Assembly: GCA_019828595.1 (NCBI GenBank) | Contig: JAHQRK010000011.1 | Span: forward strand, 1,612,001-1,676,000 | Origin: Aphanomyces cochlioides | Lineage: Eukaryota; Oomycota; Saprolegniomycetes; Saprolegniales; Verrucalvaceae | Reading direction: 5' to 3' | DNA: 64,000 nt | In this document: one piece after another, positions 54,872 to 64,000 of the stretch | How positions within the stretch are numbered: position 1 is the stretch's first letter | Layout: the number at the start of each line of letters is the position of its first letter | Made by a program: the position numbers and the translations under genes | Notes under the pieces: generated by a model | The model's database searches: none | What the model saw: only the letters and a program-made list of their open reading frames with translations | What the model was told of the DNA's origin: nothing

Positions 54872-57800
54872 CTAAGCCAGGGAATCGCGGCGATAGGTTG
54901 GAACTGGAGTATCGTTGTTGGAAAAGTAATTCACGTGTGAAGAATCACGCGAGATCGGGCTGGTATGCCACCCCACTGGTAGTGGATTTTGCTCTCGCTC
55001 AAGCAACACAGCGTCTCTACGTAGACAATGTCAACATGAAATAGATTAATCATCAAGTACCCCGTGACACTGATCATGTTGTACACTTGATTGCGATACA
55101 ATTGACTAGATTCAATGGGGACCAGTCGAAAGCTCAACATAGCATTGCCGCCAAGAGCACGAACGTGAGCTCGGACGACAGCAATAGCTTCAGAGAGAAA
55201 GAGGTGGAAGAAAGCACCAAGACCACCGATCTCGCGCACTGTCCAGCTCTCTTTGATAAAATGCAACGTAATGCGGCCCAAGTATCGCAAAATCTTGGCT
55301 CCAGGCACGTAAGACAAGGGCGTCAATTCAATCCATTCGCGGGAGTGACTAAACGCAGAGGGAACACTTAAATCCTTCGTGGGGCTGGCGGGGGATATAA
55401 AGTTGGCGTTATTGTTGAGGATTTGCAAGCGAAGTGATGGGGAGGCATCGTCTGACGCATCGTCGGGTGCATTTGGTGAATCGTCTTCCAAAGAGGGCTC
55501 TCCTCCAGGTCCAGCTAACATTGCCATACCCATGAGCACAACTTCGATCTAGTTTTTAAAATGAATTTATTCGACAAATGAACCATGAGATTACCATGTT
55601 GTCACCAGCCAAAGCAACTCGCGTGCGCAAGCCGCAAACTACACACGGCGCAAATGCACGCAATTTGAAGATCAAACTAGTAAAATTGCGACGATAAATA
55701 TTGAAATACACGATGAAAGCATACCTTGTAAAGAGCATTTTGAAGACGTGGGAGAACAGGACATTCACGCGAGTATCACGCGTGTGCTCTTCGTCCCATT
55801 CAACTCGTTTCACAGAGAGAAATAAGTGGATATTTGCACCGCATTGCGTTGTGCCTGGCAGGCTGTCCGTATTACAGATAGAAATGCCCTGCAATATCAT
55901 AAGATTCAGACAAATCAAAGTTACTTACTTCTGGCAAAGGCTGTTCCAGTAAGACAGACATGAGATCTTCGTCTGTTTCGTCATCGATTTCCAGCACAAA
56001 TGGATTCTTGTTATCTCTACAATTCTTGGTGAAGTAATGCGGTTGGATTTTATGTACTGATTCAAGTCAGCGTTGACGTCATCGTCTGAATCGGAAGAGG
56101 AATCGGATGACGAGTCCAGTTTTTCCTCGTCGGCAACAGCACCTGCACTACTGGGATCATCGCCCATCGATTGTTTGCGCGAATCCAGTTGGGAACTGCC
56201 GTCCCTCTTCTTGAGTTTACGTAAAGCCGTTCGTTTCGCCTTGTCTTCCGAGTCCATTCGCATTCGCTCGGCATTATACTCGGCAGGAATCACACACATT
56301 GTGTCTTGTTTCATCTATTCACACTGTCAGATTTTGCTCACTTGGCAAACCGTACCAAAGCACGATTCCGGTTGCTGATGGTTTCAATTTGAGCCTGGAG
56401 TTGGACGAGTCGGCGGTCTTCCTCGTCTTTCACCTGCTCAAAGCAATGATCAAGCTGTGATTTGGTCATTTTGGTACATCAATATTGCGGGCAATACGAA
56501 GACCTTGTGGCATTGGCAGAGCTGGGAGATACATGCCTGTGCCAGTAATAATACCAACAACAAATCCTCCGCTGATCTGCACTTGTGATTCAAACCCAAA
56601 GAGAGCGTTTACACCCAAAACTCGCATCTTGGCCGTGAGCTACGTAAACACATTCAACATGCTTGAAAGGACAGGTTTCAACCTGTCGATGCATTTCATA
56701 TTCGAGAAACGGCAACGCTTCCGATACAATTGTGGCGTTGGTATCCCCCGTGCCTCGACGTCTTTGACTAAATACAGCGTTAGTTTATAACGAGACGATA
56801 CTTTTGTGCAGTACCGGCAAACTCGAGCTTGAATAAATGTTCCAGAGCCAGTAATGGCCATGCCACAGAGAGGCTCGGTGGAGCTCAATAGCATTTCGGG
56901 CACCCATTTCCGTCCGCAGACACCGCAACGCACCATTCGCATGCTATGAAATACACTTTAACTTCAGAGAGTCCCGTAGGATATACTTTGAAAATGGAGC
57001 CATAGATCGTGAGTATGGGACATGACACATCATGCACGGGGATTCATTGAAAACATTTGTAGATTTGCCTTGTCGACGATGCGTGGAAGATATCGAGACA
57101 CTCCTAATCGTATTTGAATATCCTCATCATAGCATCAGTACGTACGGGCGCAAATTGGGCGAGTTCTCTTCTAGTTGGGGTCCATCAGCAGATGATGCAG
57201 GGATCAACAAAGTCGGTCGACGGACTTTCTTTGCATATTTTACAACCGCAGCCGTGCCGCTGGCAGACAAAACGCAAACATCGTCGTGGATTGTACATGA
57301 CTCATTATAGCCGATGACAAAGGAGCACTGCAGCGACTGCGCATGCGATCGAACCTAAGGCATGAGTATGTCAGAGGGTGCAATCAGTTAATGCTACAAC
57401 CTCTTCACGCAGCTCTTGCCACCATGAGTCGCGGGTTTCTTGGTCAGCCAACTTCGTTGCCATTCTTCCAAGATACTTTACAGACCGAGCAGAAACAATA
57501 CCACCGAGACGAATACGAGTGTCAGGGTGGAAGGCGCGCACAGTGAGCAGTTGTATTTCCTGTGAAAAGAGTATCAAAAGTCATCCATGGTCGACGTACA
57601 TCATGCGCATCAAGCTCAAAGTTATCTTTCCTTCGCTTGAAAGCAAGTTTCCGCAAAGAGAGTGATGCAATTCGTGGCGATCCTTGCTCTGGGTCGGAGG
57701 CAACAGGCTCATCACCGATACTTCGCTTAACGTACAGTCCAGAAAGGAGATTTTCAATGTCGCTCTCGGATGGCATGGACGAAACCGAGGAAGATTCCTT

Positions 57801-58626
57801 CATGAGCGTTGTTGGTGGAGTTGGATCAGACTTGTCAGTGGGAGTGATAAAGACAGCCGTCCCGCAAGCACGAGCAACCATGCCACTGTCTCCTTCGACG
57901 TCGAAAAATTGCCGATAGCCCAAGACAGCATTCCCACCCAAGTCAAGAGCTTTCTTGCCAACCTGCAAACAAGTGAGAGGATAATGTGCATGAAGGAGGA
58001 TGGAATACCAGTGTCGATACTTGGGACGACAACTTGTACAGCAGCAATTGGCGATACTCGTTACTCTTTCGTGAAGTACGAAAGCTGTCACTCCAGGAAT
58101 ACTCTGGATCGGCGTGGACGACGAGTTCTTCAACAAAGCCAAGCATCTTGTGCGTCGTAAAAATGGCCGGGTCCAACGTGCTTAGTGAAAAGAATTGAAC
58201 CCCTGCACTGGACTCTCGAAAGGGATTTATATCTCCAAAATAATGTAGTCGAATCACCAGGTTGAGTTCGCCGCGCACACCAAGCAATGTGTCATAAATC
58301 GGATACCAACCCTGGACGCTGCATCCTTCCTTCATCAAGATACAATTGAGATCCACATAAACAATCCCGATCGTTGCATCTGTCGTGTAGACGTCATGAT
58401 CCATCACTTTAAACATGATGGGTTGACTTTGCAGCACTGCATCGTCCACGACATCAAAACGGAACTCTTCATCCCAACACGGTGTCAACGACTTGCGAGA
58501 CACAGACGAGCGGGCTTCGAAGCTTGCAAAAGTAATGTCTACATACGCGTCGGCGACCTTGGATGCTCGATCAACGACTGGCAGTCCGCGCGCTTCCACA
58601 AGGCGGATCTTGATTGTGCAAGGCAT
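54872..58626 (-). CDS. C2CD5-like (CDP138) C2-domain protein
   Basis: Intron-rich minus-strand gene from ATG 58626 (MPCTIKIRLVEARGLPVVDR) to TAG 54872. Residues about 1-110 are a C2 domain with acidic loop residues (DRASKVADAYVD, VMDHDVYTTDATIG). The family-specific region follows: GWYPIYDTLLGVRGELNLVI, FVEELVVHADPEYSW and DLGGNAVLGYRQFFDVEGDS. Much further along are the C-terminal SYVPGAKILRYLGRITLHFI, GLGAFFHLFLSEAIAVVRAH and ALGGNAMLSF. Order and spacing match C2CD5, which in animals binds calcium and phospholipids and promotes vesicle fusion (GLUT4 delivery). Middle exons (about 55550-57500) are only partly resolved, with cysteine motifs near 56900 (CGVCGRKW) and 56830. Coverage of the family at both ends makes the call firm. 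Confidence 0.85.
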
Positions 58627-58806
58627 TTTCAAAAGTGAACTCTCCAAATGTAAACCCTACACCCCTATATTTCTTAAACCCCCTCACCCCAAGTCGTCCT
58701 CACAGTCAACACAAGCATCCTCCAACAGCTCACGGCTACAGCGCCATGAATAACGCATAATAAGCTCTTAGGGGGACAAAGAATTGATTGGGGGATCGCT
58801 AAGCTA

Positions 58807-60469
58807 TTAGGTCATTCGTTTTTTAAACGCGAGCACTTGGTAGAGCCCAGCAATATCCCACTCAACGTCACTGATCGTGCCTTGAAAGTTCAGCACATTC
58901 ATCTTTGTAAGGAGATTTCGATGGCTATGGATGTCTTTGTTCTGGCCGATAAAGGTCTGGAAGTTTTCTTGCAAGACGAGATCAAAGCCATGGTCATGAA
59001 TCAATTGTCGCAGCAATGACGCCGGGATCAAGTATTCTGGCAAATTCACCGCTTCCTCCTCGTCATTGTCGCTCAGTGTAAACATATACCTAACGTCAAC
59101 AATACGTTAGCATCGTGTCGGTGTCAGTAGCTGCACCGTAGCCCATATCCAGGATCATCACCGCTGCCATTGAGAATTCGTTCACGAGTAGATGGATCCA
59201 TTCGCACTGTGCATAATGCACGATCTTTGGCATCAACAATTCGAATAGGTGCTGGTACAGTCTCGCCATTTTCATTGGTTTCTACATCGCCCACACTCGC
59301 CAAGAGCTTCTGGATGATGCGGTTTGCGTCCACTGTTGTAGCGATGAACATTCCCCCAGGTCGAAGCGTCGACTGAAGCGTTCTGAAGAAGAGATCAGCT
59401 CGTGCTTCGTCGCAAAACATATAATGAAAGGCAAACTGCATGGAGACAACGTCAAACGAATGTGGCCGATCAAGTGGAACAGCTCTGTGCCACTGGCTTC
59501 GAATATTCCAACAATCCAAGGTATCCTTGAGCAGCGAGACTTCGCCAAGGTCGCCATGCACCTAATCAAGGGATGAGATGGTCATGCATATATTGTCTAC
59601 CAAATGCATATCGCTTCGACTTAGTTGCAAATTCTTCTGAATGCGTTCAGCGGCATCTTCCAGCGATCCTTAAGAAATACAAGCATGAGATTGCTAGACA
59701 CAGAAGCAGCAGTACCGAGTGCAATGTCGACGCCCATGTACATTTGAAAATCATTTCGAAGCCACTTGTTCATGTCGCCACCTTTGCCACAGGCCAAATC
59801 GAGCACACGGCTCTGTTTCTGACTGTATTCTTGAATCAACACGCTCTTAACCCAGTTGTTCAAACACCGCATGTGATACAAAAGACTGTCCGCACGCTCG
59901 CCGGTGCTTTTGCGCTGTAGATTGCTGTAAAAATGTGCGGTTTGATGCTGATCCGTGGTTGACTCGTCGTTGACAGCCTCGTCCTTCACTGGATCGTATC
60001 GTCGGGACGACTCAACAGGGCGCTGCACCGGAGGAGGCGAAGAGTTGTAGCGCGGCCGCTTTGCTGATGAAGTGTCTTCGTCATAATGTGATCGCTTAGG
60101 AGGAGCGGCATCTTCTTCATTGTCCGATTGGTCGTGTTTGTCCGCTGGGCCATTCACCGGCGAGAGAAGATCCTGGAGTGAATTGCTACCTCTTCGCTGG
60201 CTTGTCAGTATTTTCGGCGGTGGTGGAGCAGGTTCGGTCGCGGGTTCGCGTGATGGAACAGTCGGCTTGTCGTACGTTTTCGTGCCAGCTTCGTCCGAGA
60301 TGTGAAAGTAATACTTGGTCGTGCGATCGGCTTCGACGACAAAGCTCCATCCAACGGGAAGTTCTTTATCGACCCAGTACTGTTTTCCAGTCTTCTTGTT
60401 GAAGTAATAGTCCAAGCCTTTGCTTCGAGACGTCATGACTTCCCATCCTGCCGGAACATCGGTCATCAT
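58807..60469 (-). CDS. mRNA cap guanine-N7 methyltransferase with WW domains
   Basis: Starts at ATG 60469 (or 60466) and ends at 58807, with three introns of about 45 bp near 59640-59700, 59545-59590 and 59095-59140. Residues about 6-34 (PAGWEVMTSRSKGLDYYFNK) and 38-72 (LPVGWSFVVEADRTTKYYFH) are two WW domains. A Pro/Ser-rich linker with RSHYDEDTSSAKRPRYN leads to the RNMT/Abd1 methyltransferase: FYSNLQRKSTGER, LNNWVKSVLIQEY, the SAM loop VLDLACGKGGDMNKW, FDVVSMQFAFHYMF, LRPGGMFIATT and the end EWDIAGLYQVLAFKK. RNMT methylates the guanosine cap of mRNA. WW domains could tether it to the Ser-Pro-rich tail of RNA polymerase II, an inference. Confidence 0.9.
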
Positions 60470-61640
60470 GGGGTGGAATTAATTCGCAAATTCTGTCGCA
60501 AATTCCCATTCTCCGGAATTTGTGGGCGATTTTATCACATTTGTGGGACAAATTGTCCCAGATTTTCAAAATTTTCTTGTCAGTTGTTTTCATACATTTT
60601 CATGACCACATATAATTTTTACGGATTTTGTGGGACAGAGTCCCACACTATAAATTTATAGGGTTTTGACGATCGACGTCTTTTCTTTGTGAAAGTGCCA
60701 AAATGACAGCCCCGACCTAGAGGAACACTGTTCTTGTAAAGCAAACTTCCAGAGCTAGGGGCTAAGACTAATGCTTATACAGTTTGAGTAAGCTTTAAGT
60801 CCATAATTTAAGATAGCCCAGATTTGATCTGGGCAACACCATTCATGAATGAACCACCGCAGAGACACTGGTGTTACATTATTGTTTATCATGTTAGAGT
60901 CTATTTAACAAAGCTCATCTTAGGGGCGTGTGCTACATCTAGATATTGACTCTTCTCTGAAAGATCAATTGAACAGGAGTCGCCAAGTCCTTAGCTATTA
61001 GAAATGGCATCATCTGTCTGTGCGTTTGTCTCGACAGTTTCTATGTCTGCTGCTAACACGCTTTGCAAAAAGACAAAAATTCTCTGTTCACTCCAGGCTC
61101 CATGAACCATTCAGTGCAAGTTACGATAATTTGCAGCTCAAACACGCTCGCTAAGGCGTTCAGGCGTCTTTACTAGGCAAGTAGAATATGAAAGCACAGC
61201 CTATCCTTCCTTAATGATAACGCTGTTATAAAGTTGCTAGAAGCTCTTTGATCTCATTTACTATCTATGGCAGTGTAGTTCGTATGTCGCCTCGAAGTGA
61301 GGCACTTTGAAGAGGGCTTGTACACATCATCACTCGAGAGTCAAAGCAACCTAAGTGTTTTACTTAGCAGTTTTATGCCTTCAATACATGCGTTTTATTG
61401 TTCCCATGATTGTCCCACAAACTCCGGCTAAGAGTCATTTTGTAGAATTTTCCATACAAAAAGCAAGATAAAAGATGAAATTCATTTTTGTATTTTGAAA
61501 ATTCACAAACTCCACGTTGAAGCCACAACTTGGACGACAATTCCGCTTGGAGAATTCACATCAAAAGAGACCACGACGGAGGTCAGTGACTTGTGTTGTT
61601 GTGGCGAGGAGTAAAAAAGAATACAGCAAAAACAGTCGAG
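60470..61640. other. Gene-poor stretch with repeated GTGGGAC hairpins
   Basis: No coding gene is supported. TTTGTGGGACAAATTGTCCCA near 60540-60560 and GTGGGACAGAGTCCCAC near 60630-60648 are short hairpins, and the reverse-complement motif TTGTCCCACAAACTCCGG occurs near 61408. Together these could mark an old non-autonomous element about 0.9 kb long. Confidence 0.35.
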
Positions 61641-61690
61641 AAAAAGTGCGATACTTCTCGATTTATGCGTGTCATCCTTGCGCAGGGGCC

Positions 61691-61721
<31 letters not shown>

Positions 61722-61744
61722 TACGGATGACCCCGAAGGGTTCC
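61641..61744 (-). ncRNA. U6 spliceosomal snRNA
   Basis: Read on the minus strand, the sequence has the 5' stem-loop CCCTTCGGGG and then the conserved core AAATTGGAACGATACAGAGA (ACAGAGA box), AGATTAGCATGGCCCC (AGC triad) and GCGCAAGGATGACACGC. A short 3' stretch ends in a T run on that strand at 61645-61641, a Pol III terminator. This is near-identical to U6 from other eukaryotes over about 55 bases. The exact 5' end is approximate. U6 forms the catalytic centre of the spliceosome, consistent with the many introns here. Confidence 0.95.
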
Positions 61745-61810
61745 TGAGTTTCAGTTCCAAATTAATCTACCAGTCATTTTGCAATTGGCCCTCGGTTCAA
61801 ACCCACTGGC
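61745..61810 (-). promoter_or_regulatory. Upstream region of U6 with possible TATA and B-box elements
   Basis: On the minus strand an AT-rich ATTAAT lies about 20 bp upstream of the U6 start (61761-61766). On the plus strand GGTTCAAACCC at about 61795-61805 is a B-box-like string, in divergent orientation about 55 bp upstream. Both could belong to the Pol III promoter. No complete tRNA fold was found. Confidence 0.4.
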
Positions 61811-63211
61811 GGACATAATTTTTCACGACATGAAATCTTCCTGATCCATTTGCCCTGATGCAGTGATGGCAAGGGCATTTGACAGACGAAGACTAGCGGA
61901 GGTCGTGGCAATTTTAAGCGCCTAATATTGAAGGATTTATTGACGACAGGTCGTACTTTGAAGGTGAATGCGTAACATTGCAAAATGGAAGATGGGCTGA
62001 AGAGCAGAGGGAAAGAAAGGGGGAACGCGATAGGCCTTGTGAAATAGAGTCAAGTCCAAAGCATGGACGGAAGTGTCGTCAGATTTGTCGGGGGAGTCAT
62101 TACCCCAAGGACGCGAATTTTGCATCCCATAGAAACCTTCGACTAGCATCGACCTCATGTATGGGTACATCAGAACAGAGGCAGCTACAATCTCGGCAGG
62201 GTCACGTTTTCGTGGCTGGTAATCCACCCCAAAACTCGTTGTAAATTGGTTGCGTGTGGTTTCAGGTCATCACAATGACCATACATTAAATGCAACTCGG
62301 ATAACTGTCGTTCAGTGGCCACTTGTGGGCAATGTTCTCTTTGCATTTATGGCCGTGCGAAGACTTCCTTGGCACAAATTGGTCAAATGGACATGACTAG
62401 ATGAGTCCTACACTGGCTGCATCATGCACAAGGGTCGTGTCGTAAATGATATGACAAGCTGCATCATGAGCCGCTTCATACATCTCAAATGGACATGCGT
62501 ACTTGATTGCGATTGATTAAGGACTACCAGCCAAGACGGTATCCACGTCAGTAAGCATAAGTTCTTGCCTTTGCATAGCAGAGAAGCAAGCTACATAGTG
62601 AATTTCTACTTGGGAGCGTCGAGTCTTTTGCTCCGTCAATTCTAGTGCTCTCTGCTCACTGTCATGCAATGAGTTGATACTCCTCACCTGAATACTTGCT
62701 TCTCATCCAGCCGCATGGACTGCCAACTTCTCGCTCTCCAAGGCAAACAATGTCAACAGCGCCACTCGAGCGCTACAAAATTGTTATCACATTTCAACAG
62801 AGGAAGGTGCTAATCGTGCTAGAGACAAAGAAGTTTGAATTGTTTCATTACGGACCGTGTGCAATGGCTGGCGGAGACTCCATGGGAAAATGTGATTTTG
62901 CGAAGGACGACTCCAATACAGTCTCATGGCAGCATGTTTATCCTCTCGCATGGCTCCAGACGAACATTATACGGTGGACAAAGCGTGCCTGAGGCGCAGA
63001 CTCGAACACGTGGCGGCGCATTGGATCATACGACACCATAGCTCTCGAGGTGAGAGAACTCTACAGATAGAATAAGAGGCATGTCAAGCTTTACCTGCCT
63101 GTGCGCAAGAAGACGACCTAGTTGTCGTCCATTAGTGGATGTATACGTTGCATAGGCGATCAAGTGAACGGCGTCGTCAAACTAAATACTTTCACTCGTT
63201 TATGGTCAAGA
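61811..63211. other. Gene-poor stretch, no gene recognised
   Basis: Several moderate open frames exist (62696-62992 on plus, 61937-62227 on minus) with protein-like but unrecognised sequence. They may be transposon remnants. No RNA gene or repeat is clear. Confidence 0.3.
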
Positions 63212-63622
63212 CTATGCTTTTCTTCGCTTTGACGCTCGTTCTCTCGTGTCTTGCTTCGTGTCTTCCTCATTGTCTTCATATTCCGTCTCGAGACGCGACT
63301 TTCGGATCTCAATCGCTTCAAAACAAAACATCGCGACTTCTTTTCGAGTGTACGACGCCAATTGCTCGAGCATGCGCATTCTCTCGGCGTGGTCAAACTT
63401 GCGCACTCGGCCACGCTTGGTTTTGAGGCTGTTCAAGTTGGCAGATTCTTCACGCGAGTGCTTTTTCGCAAGGCCGATGGGTGGTCCATGCTCTTTCGGG
63501 ACTGCGCTTCCCCCATACTCCAAGGGGAAGTAGTACGTCGTCGCAGTTGTAAAGGACACTTGTTTCTTTTTCGTCTCGGTGGTCGATGGCTGCGTTGGCT
63601 CTCGCATCTCTAGCGGCGACAT
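63212..63622 (-). CDS. CSRNP-like nuclear protein (cysteine/serine-rich nuclear protein family)
   Basis: A 136-residue frame from ATG 63622. QVSFTTATTYYFPLEYGGSA, VPKEHGPPIGLAKKHS and the helical RVRKFDHAERMRMLEQLASY followed by TRKEVAMFCFEAIEIRKSR match the N-terminal domain of CSRNP/AXUD1 proteins, nuclear factors named for a cysteine-rich centre. The C-terminus is basic (KRRKA), likely nuclear-targeting. The same reading frame is open upstream from ATG 63853 (MDTSLQSSLFKCPTAVVGG) except for one TGA at 63659-63661. The true start could therefore be 63853 if that stop is removed by splicing, or is a sequencing error. Confidence 0.6.
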   Translation of the reverse strand: MSPLEMREPTQPSTTETKKKQVSFTTATTYYFPLEYGGSAVPKEHGPPIGLAKKHSREESANLNSLKTKRGRVRKFDHAERMRMLEQLASYTRKEVAMFCFEAIEIRKSRLETEYEDNEEDTKQDTRERASKRRKA

Positions 63623-63906
63623 AACTGGTCGTACCTCTTGTACTGTGACGGCGGTTGCTCAAGCCCTCTCTTTCGAGATTGAATTGTGGGTGAGAGAATG
63701 CAATCGACGAATCGACAGCACAAAAAACTCCCGGTCAGAATAGCTCAGCACGTCTCGCATCCGCCGCGACGTGACAGATGGAGACGACTTCATTGCGCCT
63801 CCAACGACGGCTGTGGGACATTTAAACAACGATGACTGCAACGATGTGTCCATTGCGTCGTCTGTGGCTAGAGGAAGCTAAATTCTCGCTGTCTCCACGA
63901 GCTGAA

Positions 63907-64000
63907 ATGCAACCCAAAACTCCAGCTCGTTGGATGCCAACGCATCTTTCCACCGTTGTGAAGACTTCCAACCCTCAGTCTGGTCTCTCGTGTCGCTCTG
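63907..64000 (+). CDS. Possible gene start, cut by window end
   Basis: ATG at 63907 opens MQPKTPARWMPTHLSTVV and stays open to the last base. It is divergent from the CSRNP-like gene. It is too short to identify and might be chance. Confidence 0.2.
   Translation, partial: MQPKTPARWMPTHLSTVVKTSNPQSGLSCRS

Noticed and set aside
58640..58690. Telomere-like TAAACCCTACACCCCTA string
   Set aside because: Only one or two degenerate units, not an interstitial telomere array.
61780..61830. Possible tRNA gene upstream of U6
   Set aside because: Only a B-box-like string and T run. The T-arm pairs poorly and no A box is present, so it is kept only as a promoter idea.
62696..63041. Open frames suggesting a retrotransposon integrase tail
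   Set aside because: No HHCC, DDE or chromodomain motif could be seen, so no element is called.

Overview
The window looks like nuclear DNA of an oomycete (stramenopile), most like the Saprolegniales (Aphanomyces type). That placement is inference from gene style and content. Host genes are compact, with many 40-65 bp GT-AG introns. There is a flagellar gene (CLUAP1/IFT38), a U6 snRNA gene, an mRNA cap methyltransferase carrying WW domains, and a set of transposons typical of this group. No viral genes, toxin genes or CRISPR arrays were seen.

Layout. 1-288 is the 3' end of an unidentified spliced gene. 700-3410 holds two decayed pogo/Tigger-type transposase remnants. 3624-6673 (minus) and 23770-26778 (plus) are two CLC chloride channel/transporter paralogs in opposite orientation. 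About 17 kb of mobile DNA lies between them: a MULE whose accessory ORF encodes a C2H2 zinc finger plus a SET domain (8169-10878), a diverged 166-bp tandem repeat (11229-11726), a two-ORF LINE (12937-19663, minus), a tRNA-like Pol III unit (19742-19830), an intact PIF/Harbinger transposase (19919-21172) and a decayed Tc1/mariner copy with IR/DR-type ends (21861-23407). The MULE abuts a broken spliced host gene (about 7000-8110).

From 27.1 kb onward the window is gene-dense: an ABCF ATPase with seven Lys/Glu-rich repeats, CLUAP1/IFT38, a PH-SAC (FIG4-like) phosphoinositide phosphatase, a foldback element (36223-36893), an NTMT1-like N-terminal methyltransferase, a CCDC81-like HU-domain protein, the splicing factor CCDC12/Cwf18, several small unidentified spliced genes, a six-HMG-box protein, three PB1-domain paralogs surrounding an SIW14-like phosphatase, a membrane-anchored JmjC/cupin protein, a C2CD5-like protein, a WW-RNMT cap methyltransferase, U6 snRNA, and a CSRNP-like nuclear protein at the right edge.

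How the genes relate: most are unrelated housekeeping genes. Three groupings stand out. FIG4-like, C2CD5-like and the CLC pair all concern endomembranes or lipid signalling. CLUAP1 and CCDC81-like concern cilia or centrosomes. The three PB1 proteins are tandem-duplication relatives, two of them ending in a UBA/CUE-like segment, which suggests a scaffold or selective-autophagy-type family. Exon structures were joined by hand. Total exon lengths are multiples of three for CLUAP1, CCDC81-like, the HMG-box gene, SIW14-like, the JmjC gene and PB1 gene 3, which supports those models.
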